A stretch of 64,000 nt of DNA from Echinarachnius parma (Eukaryota; Echinodermata; Echinoidea; Clypeasteroida; Echinarachniidae), in NCBI GenBank assembly GCA_037951105.1, contig JBAMJV010003005.1:46933-110932 (forward strand), in the 5' to 3' direction. Both the position numbers and the translations under genes were made by a program. The notes below the pieces were generated by a model, which was not told the DNA's origin, did not search any database, and saw only the letters and a list, made by a program, of their open reading frames with translations. Within the stretch, counting starts at the first letter, position 1, and the number at the start of each line of letters is the position of its first letter. Below are positions 55,692-62,181 of the stretch, piece after piece.

Positions 55692-57365
55692 CAATTTTGT
55701 AATCCCTATTCGATAGATTCGATCCAAAAATGGCACATTGAACCCTCCTTATCTCTTGCTAAAGTTAAAAGTTAAGGTATTTTACATAAATTCACAAATA
55801 AACAAAACAAATAATAAACCAAAGGTAAGAGGATTAATATACAAGTGGTATAGTGAGTGCCAAATTTAGAAGAATCTATGATGAGATATCAAAGTATTTC
55901 ATCTTGACAGCAGTATGTACACTAACGTCACACTGTACTGCCGATTCTAATTGAAAAAACGGACAGAATATTTATTTAAAAAAATTATGAAAAAAAAAAA
56001 GAAAAAAAAATTGAATATATAATTTGTTTTTATTTATTTTTTTTTTTCGAATATTCGATATCCGACCGTTTTTACACGACTCATATTCGAAATGCAAAAT
56101 ATCCGGTTTGACTCAGCTCTAGTTTAGTTATGATTAGTATCCTCTTTGCCATGATTTTCAGACAGCTTTAACGGAAAGTGATCGTTTAACAATTTCACTG
56201 TGATTGGATATGGCAACAAAGTAGACTCCTTCAGGACAATTTTATTTTGGTATACAATGCATTTTCCATAGATCATAGACCACAGCCTGAGTATTTTCAG
56301 AACCAGTCCTTAACAGGTTAAATGGTTAAAAGGATGCCTGTAAAGTGTCTAACTCCACGAAAATTACTTGGAGCTTCCTCGTTTCTCTTCTACCGTGTTG
56401 TTTAGCTTATGGTAAGAGAAGAATAAAATAGGGTTAGATTTTTTCAAATGCCCCTTTAGTATGACGATATCTATCATTCAGCTCAAGAGCGTTAATGAAC
56501 GGTCATAAACCTCATAAGCGTCATACAGTAATTCGTTGTAAAAGCTGACGCATATTTTTGCTTTTTTAACCAGGAAAGCAGTGTTCTTTTTCAATGAAAC
56601 TTTCACACATCATTCAGACATATCTTACCATGATTGTGGTACAGGGTTGAAGTTTCAAATGTTTTGGGCAATATTGGACACTTTACAGGTGTGCACCTTT
56701 AATGTCATTGGTGTTTTAATTGCAGGAGCCTCCAGGGATATCCACTCCTGTCACTGTGCATCCAAGTTTCATGCCATTGTCAACATCCACACCAAACCCA
56801 AACAGATCAATGAAACTCGGCTTCTTTGCAACCAGAACAGCTTGGGTAAGAAAGTCATGTCTAGAATGTTTAGAATATTTAACTTTCTATGATTAAATTA
56901 GTGATATTTGTAGAAGGTTCAGATAATGACACACAGCTCAATGAAAACTTAGGTAAGCAGATAACTTAGGCCCGAAATCTCATCAGAAGGTAAAATTTAA
57001 CTATTGTTTTTGCTAATTTTATTGTAATAAATTAGGTCTTAATCATTTTCTAAATATTAAAGTATGTATTAAATGCATATCTAGGCCCGTTTCATAAAAC
57101 TTGCCACTAGTATAGTTTTAGCCATAGAAGGCACAATAATATACAATTTACAACAATTGGAAAAGTTTCTTGAAACCAAGACCCTTTCATGATGATCATT
57201 ATTCACAAATAAGGATTTGCAAGCTTATAATATCCCATGCTTTAAGAAATACCACAACAATTATAAATGTATTATTTTTTGTGTATTTCTTCCTTCGCTG
57301 TACTTTAGCCCGAGTCTCCTATGACGAAGATGTCAACCAATCACAGCATGACTTTTTATCAGTAA
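31404..57365 (+). CDS. TMEM145-like: TMEM145/GPR180-like seven-transmembrane protein, 14 exons (whole gene)
   Basis: Fourteen GT-AG exons join in phase to about 555 residues (counting one base missing from exon 9). Order: signal peptide (WLMIITTFILTTFVI, residues 9-23); a lumenal beta-rich ectodomain (LDEFAFGTYRAKLEYDISFP, LVLFDDTADQWGSI, RYFIHLVNCGH, GVNLTLHMTNG); seven membrane helices from exons 6 to 11; a Ser/Pro/Thr-rich cytosolic tail. Diagnostic blocks are STDGLGVPWIEY, VSKGFSITR and ERSFPFHRQVDKIG, which parallel TMEM145 (GKGFTVTR, NFPYH) and GPR180 (SKDGIGVP). The family has a rhodopsin-like membrane domain; its members act at or near the cell surface and their ligands are poorly defined. 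N-glycosylation sites (NAT, NLT, NCT) lie in exons 4, 5 and 10. The frameshift in exon 9 would truncate the protein unless it is an assembly error or allele. Introns are rich in transposons. Confidence 0.85.
33074..33148 (+). CDS. TMEM145-like: TMEM145-like exon 2
   Basis: 25 codons, DFVFLDEFAFGTYRAKLEYD-ISFPA, between TTGTTTTCAG and GTAAGT, phase 0 to 0. Corresponds to the WVFLxRFCF...YP stretch of TMEM145. Confidence 0.85.
33561..33641 (+). CDS. TMEM145-like: TMEM145-like exon 3
   Basis: 27 codons, RFEGYQLVLFDDTADQWGSI then RPHEKSL, acceptor GTCACAG, donor GTTAGT, phase 0 to 0. LFDD...QW is a conserved ectodomain motif of the family. Confidence 0.85.
33686..34028. mobile_element. hAT-like non-autonomous element in intron 3
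   Basis: Ends CAGGGTTCGACGCTCGCACT and AAGTGTAGAGCCCTG are imperfect inverted repeats starting CAGGG, as in many hAT elements. The flanks CCCATACC and CCATACCA share CCATACC, a probable decayed 8-bp duplication. Internal GGGCCAG/CTGGCCC phrases are repeated. No transposase. Confidence 0.6.
34641..34751 (+). CDS. TMEM145-like: TMEM145-like exon 4
   Basis: 37 codons, SCSKKVAKITNPDLKIALTE then GTNGCMRFNATDQDDGN, acceptor TACTTTCAG, donor GTGAGT, phase 0 to 0. Two cysteines and an NAT glycosylation site fit a lumenal domain. Confidence 0.85.
34752..35728. other. Intron 4, first part
   Basis: AT-rich intron sequence. It contains two diverged inverted copies of the 35-bp motif of the 23.4-24.1 kb array (about 35250 and 35600) and a poly-G run near 35467-35492. 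Confidence 0.5.
35729..36058. mobile_element. Long foldback MITE TGGGGGGTGTTTCAC...GTGAAACACCCCCCA
   Basis: Arms of about 150 bp are nearly complementary (GTGTTTCACAAAGATC, ATTATGGAAAGCCATTAGTG, ACATAAC/GTTATGT, ATGATTTGAATCAAC). The flanks ACATCATC and GCATCATC look like an 8-bp duplication with one change. A half copy lies at 6724 and an end fragment at about 8870. The 8-bp TSD would suit hAT or P-type mobilisation. Confidence 0.85.
36236..36470 (+). pseudogene. Two decayed duplicate copies of exon 5 (pseudo-exons) in intron 4
   Basis: Copy A (about 36240-36310) has GCCATGGAAATCTAGC and GATCCACGGCGCTACTTCAT. Copy B (about 36396-36470) has ATCCATTGTCATGGAAACCC and GCTACTTTATTCATC. Both align with the 5' part of exon 5 (ATCCATTGTCACGGAAAGCT; GATCCACGTCGCTACTTCAT). 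Flanking intron sequence such as TTAAATGT and CAGCATTTTCATTTT-like text is duplicated too. Spacing is about 156 and 191 bp. Copy B still reads FIHCHGNPATEFSALDRY after an AG. Neither has the distal half or the donor. Confidence 0.75.
36586..36775 (+). CDS. TMEM145-like: TMEM145-like exon 5
   Basis: 190 bp, phase 0 to 1: IIHCHGKLAMAFSALDPRRY, FIHLVNCGHRPGVRRGVWGV, NLTLHMTNGCGQLHDSELSF, DQR. Acceptor TATACCAG, donor GTAAGT. W/Y-x-x-L-x-x-C...L.M.(T/N)NG is the end of the family ectodomain before the first membrane helix. Confidence 0.85.
37232..37300 (+). CDS. TMEM145-like: TMEM145-like exon 6 (membrane helix 1)
   Basis: 69 bp, phase 1 to 1: YIFKTDLCFLLAFLGVLIIA then IFN. Acceptor TTTTTTTGCAG, donor GTGAGT. 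The first membrane span, preceded by the conserved acidic turn. Confidence 0.85.
37301..38367. other. Intron 6, first part
   Basis: No element with clear ends. A relatively GC-rich stretch at 37490-37800 (CCGTCAACACGGTCGACC and similar) stands out from the AT-rich surroundings and may be a repeat of unknown type. Confidence 0.35.
38368..38997. mobile_element. TTAA-flanked non-autonomous element in intron 6
   Basis: Ends AGGGACAGCCCCTCTTTT and AAAAGAGGAACTGTCCCT are inverted repeats (16 of 18 match), and both are bounded by TTAA (38364-38367 and 38998-39001). A TTAA duplication is made by piggyBac and Kolobok transposases. No coding frame of either family is present. Confidence 0.8.
39277..39426 (+). 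CDS. TMEM145-like: TMEM145-like exon 7 (membrane helix 2)
   Basis: 150 bp, phase 1 to 1: YTHRKKLLSHLTHGLFNYCV, LFQMTCLMLHCINLFIFSTD, GLGVPWIEYAG. Acceptor ACATGCTCAG, donor GTATGT. STDGLGVPW parallels SKDGIGVPF of GPR180 and YATDGIGN of TMEM145. Confidence 0.9.
39750..40055. mobile_element. Foldback MITE in intron 7
   Basis: CCCAGATTCACAAAGGAGG-TTTGTACAAACCATGG on the left mirrors CCATGGTTTGTACAAA-CCTGCTTTGTAAATCCGGG on the right. An inner pair (GGTCTACATCTATG against AGATGTAGACC) extends the arms. No frame. Confidence 0.75.
40410..40786. mobile_element. TTAA-flanked element, family D, copy 1 (intron 7)
   Basis: 377 bp bounded by TTAA (40406-40409, 40787-40790). Subterminal CAGTAAAGTGTCCAAC against GACACTTTACACGTG. 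It is more than 80 percent alike by eye to 56330-56698, for example TACCGTGTTGTTTGGCTTAT and CAGTAATTCGTTGTAAAAGC. Non-coding. Confidence 0.8.
41043..41121 (+). CDS. TMEM145-like: TMEM145-like exon 8 (membrane helix 3)
   Basis: 79 bp, phase 1 to 2: GDVLYCLSSGIFVTILLLVS then KGFSITR. Acceptor TTCTTTCTACAG, donor GTACCG. KGF(S/T)(I/V)TR is the strongest TMEM145 block. Confidence 0.9.
41394..41645. mobile_element. hAT-like end fragment in intron 8
   Basis: CAGGGCTCGACACCTAGCAC starts a segment with repeated ACTTGCC/GGCAAGT and GACAAGTAAA phrases, similar in style to the 33686 element. The right end is unclear. Confidence 0.35.
41855..42026 (+). CDS. TMEM145-like: TMEM145-like exon 9 (membrane helices 4 and start of 5), one-base deletion
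   Basis: From acceptor TTTATTTGCAG it reads VRLSLRSIVKLTFFALLYTA, SYLLFYTYHKILADPRDSGH, VFSTIMAAAA and then a TGA stop at 42006. The length to the donor (GTAAGC at 42027) is 172 bp where 173 is needed to keep phase 2 to 1. The downstream duplicate has GCTGGCCTGATGG where this copy has GCTGCCTGATGG. With that G the frame continues AGLMACRIL into exon 10. The defect is therefore a single missing base. Confidence 0.85.
41963..42283 (+). repeat. Tandem duplication of exon 9 3' end, donor and intron 9 start
   Basis: Unit 1 (41963-42122, 160 bp) and unit 2 (42123-42283, 161 bp) are head to tail and about 97 percent alike. Each holds ATAGTGGTCATGTTTTCAGT-like coding text, TTTTAGGTAAGCTTACATT donor sequence and GGTTCGATTTATATAGCGCC. 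Unit 2 keeps the base missing in unit 1. Confidence 0.95.
42504..42577. repeat. CGTCCGT minisatellite
   Basis: About nine 7-bp units, CGTCCGT with CGTGCGT variants, directly after the terminal hairpin of the composite repeat. CpG-rich in an AT-rich setting. Confidence 0.9.
42578..44640. repeat. Tandem units of about 322 bp
   Basis: TACATTTTCATCTTCTTCTC recurs near 42586, 42909, 43230, 43555, 43877 and 44196, and a degenerate form near 44520. Each unit has AGGAACCAAAGTTGCTAAAA, GGGCGTGGCCCCCAGGGG and CAGAAGTATGACAGACCTGA. Units diverge toward the right. Long open frames on both strands recur with the same period and are not genes. Confidence 0.95.
44641..46955. other. AT-rich interior of the composite repeat
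   Basis: No gene recognised. A poly-G run lies near 45582-45599. A short echo of the tandem unit (GGATCCAAAGTTGCTAAAAT) appears at 46354, which supports one continuous element. Confidence 0.4.
46956..47300. mobile_element. TA-flanked element with 12-bp terminal inverted repeats
   Basis: CCCTAAATCTCCGTGTATAA and TACACACGGAGATTTACGG are inverted ends bounded by TA on both sides, as for Tc1/mariner-type insertions. GGTGCGCCTTATACAC and GTATAAGGCGCAC motifs repeat inside. No transposase. Nested in the composite repeat. Confidence 0.65.
47730..47806 (+). repeat. tRNA-derived sequence just upstream of exon 10
   Basis: GTGGCTCAGTTGGTATAGTT is an A box and GGGTTCAATTCCC a B box at tRNA spacing. The acceptor stem and T stem do not pair well, so a SINE head or tRNA relic is more likely than a working tRNA gene. 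It ends 38 bp before the exon 10 acceptor. Confidence 0.6.
47844..48009 (+). CDS. TMEM145-like: TMEM145-like exon 10 (membrane helices 5 and 6)
   Basis: 166 bp, phase 1 to 2: GMIWMVHNVNCTLKANATNP, NKRLFYLLFGICFTLWFAIE, PVTIYLAAFRMSPMKR. Acceptor TACTTTTGGCAG, donor GTAACG. Two glycosylation sequons lie in the loop. FYLLFGICFTLWF.IEPV parallels FY..F..ACILWF..HPV of GPR180. Confidence 0.9.
48016..48480. repeat. (GAT)n / (GGT)n microsatellite
   Basis: Long GAT trinucleotide array with about 25 perfect units near 48108-48175, interspersed with GGT and GAG. Open frames here translate to poly-Met or poly-Ile and are artefacts. Confidence 0.95.
48754..48791. repeat. (GT)n microsatellite
   Basis: About 18 GT units in intron 10. 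Confidence 0.95.
48844..49189. mobile_element. Non-autonomous hAT-type transposon, family C, short copy
   Basis: Ends TAGGGCTGTTGACGAGTC and AAATCGACACCTTTA; TTCCTCAC flanks both sides (48836-48843, 49190-49197), a perfect 8-bp duplication. Interior GAGTCCCGGGCGCAAAAATC, TCTGCCCACTCTCATTTTCT and ACATGTTTTCCCAGCGGC match the 28164 copy. Confidence 0.9.
49480..50270. repeat. Tandem blocks with GAT/GGT microsatellites
   Basis: CTACAGTAGATGxTxxACTC, TGCATTTTCTTTATGGT and TACATAAATGG recur near 49480, 49685 and 50105, and again near 54050 beyond the LINE. Each is followed by a GAT/GGT array. The LINE inserted into the last unit. Confidence 0.75.
50275..50703. mobile_element. Non-autonomous hAT-type transposon, family E, copy 1
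   Basis: Ends TAGGGCCGAGTCGAACCGGA and TCCGTTTGGACTCAGCCCTA are inverted repeats. Flanks GTTTTGAT and GTATTGAT form an 8-bp duplication with one change. Interior motifs include the palindromic GACCTTCACGGTCGGATAT and a poly-T run. Non-coding. Confidence 0.85.
50996..52533 (+). pseudogene. LINE endonuclease and RT N-terminal part
   Basis: Encodes the AP-endonuclease from FDFDIMAISETW (catalytic region partly lost at the N-terminus) through DNIFM and SDHFPIYS. A basic linker (KKIKNKKKSKIKNPWITKA) follows, then the RT fingers with VPDKLKIAKIIPLFKK and VNYRPIALLPIFSKLLERLM. It stops at TGA 52531-52533. The next codons continue the conserved protein in the same frame, so the stop probably arose from CGA (Arg) by a C-to-T change. 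Confidence 0.9.
52534..53790 (+). pseudogene. LINE RT palm, thumb and C-terminal part
   Basis: Continues in frame after the stop: LYDFLTKNHILIPEQFGFRK, CCGVFMDLSKAFDTIDYHIL, DIGVPQGSVLGPLLFLIYIN, FADDTVVLY, LNFTKTKYIIF and ETINFLGIIIHESLDWKYHI. The C-terminus has YPTRN and NEWNYISKELKSS, typical of CR1/L2/Jockey-type RTs. No frameshift is seen over 418 codons. Confidence 0.9.
54032..54810. other. Intron 10, last part
   Basis: Resumes the interrupted tandem block (CTGCAGTAGATATTAAACTC at 54050), then ordinary AT-rich intron up to the exon 11 acceptor. Confidence 0.5.
54811..54934 (+). CDS. TMEM145-like: TMEM145-like exon 11 (membrane helix 7)
   Basis: 124 bp, phase 2 to 0: PLISNCVKWLTAFLGDVVIL, AAFPFFIDLERSFPFHRQVD, K. 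Acceptor TTTCATTTCAG, donor GTATTT. ...R.FPFH.QV marks the cytosolic end of the last helix as in TMEM145. Confidence 0.9.
55239..55394 (+). CDS. TMEM145-like: TMEM145-like exon 12 (tail)
   Basis: 52 codons, phase 0 to 0: IGQAYTSSSAATGEECFDVF, YIHDHLGPSTITFNIKGSPQ, SLNQSRNTFASE. Acceptor TTTCCACCTACAG, donor GTAATT. Polar, Ser-rich, no membrane segment. Confidence 0.85.
55541..56121. mobile_element. Non-autonomous hAT-type transposon, family E, copy 2
   Basis: Ends TAGAGCTGAGTCAAATCGAA and CCGGTTTGACTCAGCTCTA; GTTTAGTT on both sides (55533-55540, 56122-56129), a perfect 8-bp duplication. It contains a G-run of about 26 directly joined to an A-run of about 38 near 55624-55688. Related to 50275-50703, with matching GACCGTGAAGGTCGGATA interior. 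Confidence 0.9.
56330..56698. mobile_element. TTAA-flanked element, family D, copy 2 (intron 12)
   Basis: 369 bp between TTAA at 56326-56329 and 56699-56702. CCTGTAAAGTGTCTAAC and ATTGGACACTTTACAGG are inverted. Its right TTAA ends only 23 bp before exon 13, so the element supplies sequence next to the splice acceptor. Confidence 0.85.
56726..56845 (+). CDS. TMEM145-like: TMEM145-like exon 13 (tail)
   Basis: 40 codons, phase 0 to 0: EPPGISTPVTVHPSFMPLST, STPNPNRSMKLGFFATRTAW. Acceptor TTTTAATTGCAG, donor GTAAGA. Pro/Ser/Thr-rich cytosolic tail. Confidence 0.75.
57309..57365 (+). CDS. TMEM145-like: TMEM145-like exon 14 (C-terminus and stop)
   Basis: PESPMTKMSTNHSMTFYQ then TAA, in phase with exon 13, after acceptor GCTGTACTTTAG. 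The sequence continues the Ser/Thr/Met-rich tail. A longer frame in another phase overlaps it but does not connect to exon 13. The last exon then carries the 3'UTR. Confidence 0.6.
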   Translation, partial: PESPMTKMSTNHSMTFYQ

Positions 57366-58900
57366 AAAAAAAAGGAAGTATGGTATTAAGAAATAACCCT
57401 GAAGGAATACCAATGTGCCATCAGGCATACATGACTGCCGAGTTTAAGCCCCAGTGCCATGGTCAACTCAAGTCACAATACTCTTGGAAAAGCTTAGATC
57501 TATAATTGACTTTTTCTTGTATGCACACGATAGCGAAGTGTGCAATGGATGAAATAGACGCTTGAATTCTTACAAAGTTTAGATTGAAATTTATAAGTTT
57601 CATGTTTGTTTTTTCATTCTAGATGAATGAGATATTCAGCTATATTTTTATAAATTGTCTTTAAAAAATAGATCAAGTTGAGTATCGCAATTTCATTTAG
57701 CACTGGGCAGGTTAAACAGTTTATAGCAGCAGAGGATCTGAGGCATCGATACATTCACTCTTACACTAGAACTGTGAAGGGCCTGCATGTTTAACATCAG
57801 ATTTAAATAAAGATTTGTGAGTTTTGTTTTAAGTTGTTTGTTTGAGATATTTTGAGATGTTTTGTTGTACATTGTTATTTGTTTGAGGTACAGGTTATTC
57901 TATCTCAGTGATAAAGTGTTGTTTATTTCTATCTTGCTATGCATGACTGCCTATTACGAGGAGACATCGTATATGCTCATACACTTAAGGGGATACATTT
58001 TAATATCAGTGTTCTGTGAAGATTTGTCAGTTTTGTTTTGAGTTATTTGTTTGAAATGTATGTTTATGATATATCCCATTGACGATGTGTTATTTATTTC
58101 CATTGTGCCAGTTCTTGGAAAGAAGTTCTTAAAACGGTCGAGTGCAAGAGATTGAATTTCTGTTCGTACGCTGTGACGGGCCTGCATTTTAAAATTTATT
58201 TGGTGAAGATTTGTTGCGAGTTTTCAAGTTCTGAGATTTTGATGTTAGTTCTTTGTTTGTAATAACGGTATAAGATATACATATCTTATTGAAGATGTGC
58301 ATTTCCATTTATGTTAATACATTGTAAAGAGCATACATATTAGATATCAGTATTTGGTGAAGATATATGTGTGTTTTGTTTTTAGTTATTTGTTTGAGGT
58401 AAAGCTAATAATCTCATTGATTATTTGTGATCAATCATTCCATGCATGAATGCCTATTAAAGTTTTGTTAAACATTTGAGTGCTAGAAATACAATATATA
58501 ATGATCATACACTGTGAAGGGTGTATATTTTGTTTAATCAGCATTTGGTGAGTTTTTAAGAGTTTTGTTGTATATTCCAATTATTAAAAGAAGCTCTTTA
58601 AAAGGGCAAGTGCATGAGATATGATGCATGCACATACACTGTGAAGGCCAGGCCTACATTTGTAAAGCAAGTATTAAGTGAAGATGTTTTATTTTGGTTG
58701 TAACTTAACCCGTTCAGGACTGGTCCCAAAAATATTCGGGCTTGGGTCTATGGAGAATACGTGTCATACCAAATTTAATCTGTCCTGAATGGGTTAATTG
58801 ATTGGGATAAATGTTTTGATGTTTCTTCTTGTTGACGTGTTATTTATTTCCATTGTGCTATATTCATGTATTGCATGAATGCCGACTTTAAAGTTTAACT
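57366..58900 (+). repeat. Probable 3'UTR with degenerate tandem repeat of about 170-200 bp
   Basis: CACTGTGAAGGxCCTGCAT, TTTGGTGAAGATTTGT and GAGTTTTGTTTTxAGTT recur near 57772, 57960-58020, 58165, 58350, 58510 and 58640. AATAAAGA at 57806 is a possible poly(A) signal. No coding region. The transcript end is not fixed. Confidence 0.55.
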
Positions 58901-58941
58901 TTCTTATAGTGTAGTATTTATTGTTACAGATATTTGCTTTG

Positions 58942-59170
58942 ACGTTTTCAAGATATCATATATGCTCAAAGTTTGCATTGTGTATGTTTTGTTATCAGGT
59001 TATAGATGTATGTTTTAAAAACGTATCTCGTGTTATATATTATGAGAGTTATACATTTTCATTTTGTTTCAAGATATCATATATATGCTCAAAGTCTGCA
59101 TCATGTATGTTTTGTTATCAGGTTATAGATGTATGTTTCAAAAACTTATCTCGTGTTGTATATTGTTGGA
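58942..59170. repeat. Two-copy direct repeat of about 120 bp
   Basis: CAAGATATCATATATGCTCA (58947 and 59078) starts two copies sharing GTATGTTTTGTTATCAGGTT and ATAGATGTATGTTT. The open frame over them is a by-product. Confidence 0.75.
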
Positions 59171-59280
59171 GTTGTACATTTTTATATTTTTATACATTGT
59201 TAAGTTATTTAAAGTGCCTTAGTAAATATAGTACTGTACAAAGTTTTGCCAAGCTGGCCCTAAAAAAAAATATGTATTAG

Positions 59281-61380
59281 GGTTGTCAATTGAGATTTTT
59301 AAAACCCTTGAGTTGTATATTTATGAAAGTATATTCATGAAGATTAAGTTTAATTTCCAATTAGTTACAACTGAGTTTTAAATCATCTTTTCAATCAGTC
59401 GAGACTATTAGATTTGAAAATTGCTAGATTTATTAAAACAATCCTTTGCCATTAAAATATCTCATAACAAACAAATTATGTGAGCATTTTGTCGTCTCTG
59501 GAACTTGCCATTTTACATTACCAGCAGATCAAATGTTGCTCATGTTGTTAGATTGTCAAACTTTTCAGGTCCAATTCATGGTTTGGTTTATTTAGTTCAA
59601 TTTTGCCACGTTTGCATAGTTGATCAATAACCAAAATCATTTCTAAAACAGAACTTGCATGTAAAAAAATATATATATAACCCAAACAAGTGTGCATCAA
59701 TCACCTTGAGTGAGGTCAGACATCAATAATTGTAGACTAAAGTCAAACCTGTGCATAATGACCACCTCAGGAAAGCAAAAAAGAGAACACTGTAACCAAG
59801 TGGTGTTTATAGACAGGCTACATAACATGCCTCTGCATGGGATTAATTTTGGTGGCAACGTTAGATAAGTTGACTGCTATAGACAGGTGGCCGCTATGAC
59901 AGGTTTGACTTAGATTAAGAAATAAACGGGGGCTCAAGGCGATTTAGTCCCCGAGAGTGCACAAAATACAGAGAAACTGATAATTGTAAGATTTTTTTTT
60001 TGTTTTCGTGCAGGCATGCAAGATTGAAAAGTAGCTCCCGAAATCCCTGGTTTTAATCAATATTTGGCGAGCTAGAGAAGAGATAATTATGCAGATGAAT
60101 GTGTGCACACATATATAATGATCAGATAACCTGTTACAAGCTTAGTGTTAATTAGTGTTAATTATGTTCCATTTTCTCTTCGTTTTAGAATAAAATAACA
60201 GAGTTTGTTCTTTTTCCATCTCATTATAGCTGTGGATGACAGATGCAGTTGCCTTTCATTTGCTTCCTTCCGTTTTTTGTACATTTTATGGAGAAAATAA
60301 AATGATTGTTTGTTTCTATTTACTTTACAGTCTGGCTACCGGTTTCCTATTCTGACATAAAATGTGTTTGTTTGTTGTTTCCTGTTTGTTTGAGTTGTTT
60401 TGAATGAGTGAATGTTGTGTGAAATAGTAGTATTTTTTTCGACAAAACACAGCCAGATTGCATGTATTGTGATTTGTGTCTCTCATTGGGTCCAGTGAGT
60501 GAGAATTATTAGGTAGTGTGAATATGTGTATGCTTGAAAATGTGATGCACTTGAAATATTATTGGCGTTGCCCATGTTAGCACACATCAAATAAGCTCAC
60601 TAGGATTTGTCTTCACATTAAAATTATTTCAAATGAATGAATCGTCTTGCAAAAGTCCACATTTTCTATTAGAAATATTAATATTTATTGTTAAATTCAA
60701 TACAATTATTTCTATATTACAGGAATGTACAGATCTTCTAGACTTTACTCAACACAAGTAAGCAAAGATAAGTTAATTTTGATAGAAATTTGAAGATTAG
60801 TTAATTCTGATTGAAGTACGAACATGAAATCAACTATAAGCCCTCAGAATACAAAATGTTAATTATTTATATTATTACAGGAGGGAAATCGTACATACAT
60901 GCATTAAAAAGAAAAAAATAATCATCATTTTTATTGAGCCCGGCGGTTTGATTCAACTTTGTTCCATTCACAAAGAAATGCCGCAGTTCAAATGAATGCA
61001 ATATTTTAACAATTGTTCACACAAATGCTAGGATTATGATTAAGAATATTTCAGTTGATATACAATTTAACACAAATGGGAATTTGGGTTGAATATTTAC
61101 ATGTTATATATCTTTCTTTTATGAAAATGCCAGTATTAAAAAGTGTTAAAATATCATATTTTCTCCCTGCTGGATATTTTATAATACTGACAAAATTATG
61201 TACAAACAATATCAACTGCAAGTACTTTTTATTCAGAATACTCTGATTATCTCGCCACAAAGTTATATAATCATCTTTACACAATAATTCCTTTTACACT
61301 CTATTGAGCTTTAGCTCGATTTTTTGCTCATAAAGCATTGGTGGAATATCACTTGGATTGTCTCACCAAATAGTCAAGAC
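59281..61380. other. Intergenic or distal 3'UTR sequence
   Basis: AT-rich. AAAATAAAATGATTGTTTGT near 60294 could be a distal poly(A) signal with a GT-rich downstream element. No gene or bounded mobile element recognised. Confidence 0.4.
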
Positions 61381-61384
61381 TTAA

Positions 61385-62181
61385 CCCTAATCCCATTGGG
61401 GGGGGGGGCCTTTTTGGCCCCCCCCTGTCGTTTTTTTCGACGTGCATCTAGACCATTTGGAATTTCACGTTCAAACTTCATGACTATTTTCTCTCAAGTC
61501 TCCCGCATGTTTTGATATATAATTCACTCCGGTCGGACCTGTAGAACTGATTTTAGAGGTCGATAATTGCTCGTCCGTCACAAAAAAAATGTAATTTTTG
61601 TACAGGTTTCTATGTAATTCCTATATCCGATGCCATGTAAACTCCAAATCTGTTATAATTGTTACTTTGAATTATAATTTGGATTATTTCTTTGTTATTA
61701 GTTGAATTCATACACTTCAGAGATAAATTCTTCTAAAAAAACAATAAAATACATAAGAATGAAAACAATGTGGATAAATCCGGGAATACTAATTTGCATA
61801 TTTATGCAAATTAGTGATATATTTTATCACCATAAAAAACATGGATATGATGAATAACATCATTTGAAAGTATTTTTACAGAAAACCTGAAGAAATCCTG
61901 TAATTTCTTTTGATTTTAGATGAAAATCCCAATTTTTCCCCAAATTCGTCAAAAATTTGCATATTCAAAATTTTAATTAATTATTTAAAAAAAATAATGG
62001 TCCAAATTTTGTTTTCTTTTTCATATTCTTATTTTACTTGACTTGTTTTACGTGTGTGCCAATTTTCAAGTCGATCGGTCCATTCGTTGCCGAGATTTGA
62101 GGGGGGGGGGCCAAAACAGCCCCCCCCCCCCCCCCCCCCCCAGTGGACTCAAGTGACCAAAATAACCCAGTGGGATTAGGG
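61385..62181. mobile_element. TTAA-flanked element with CCCTAATCCC termini
   Basis: CCCTAATCCCATTGGG and CCCAGTGGGATTAGGG are inverted ends bounded by TTAA (61381-61384 and 62182-62185). Next to each end is a G-tract/C-tract palindrome (GGGGGGCC...GGCCCCCC; GGGGGCCAAAACAGCCCCC). TTAA suggests piggyBac or Kolobok type mobilisation. Interior is non-coding. Confidence 0.8.

Noticed and set aside
56581..56892. A 103-codon frame covering exon 13 in another phase
   Set aside because: Exon 12 and the donor/acceptor phases require the Pro/Ser-rich frame; this one starts inside a mobile element.
57170..57505. A 111-codon frame overlapping exon 14
   Set aside because: It is in a different phase from exon 13, has an AT-rich, low-quality start, and does not continue the protein.
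58921..59280. A 119-codon Cys/Phe-rich frame
   Set aside because: It translates a two-copy direct DNA repeat and has biased, non-protein-like composition.
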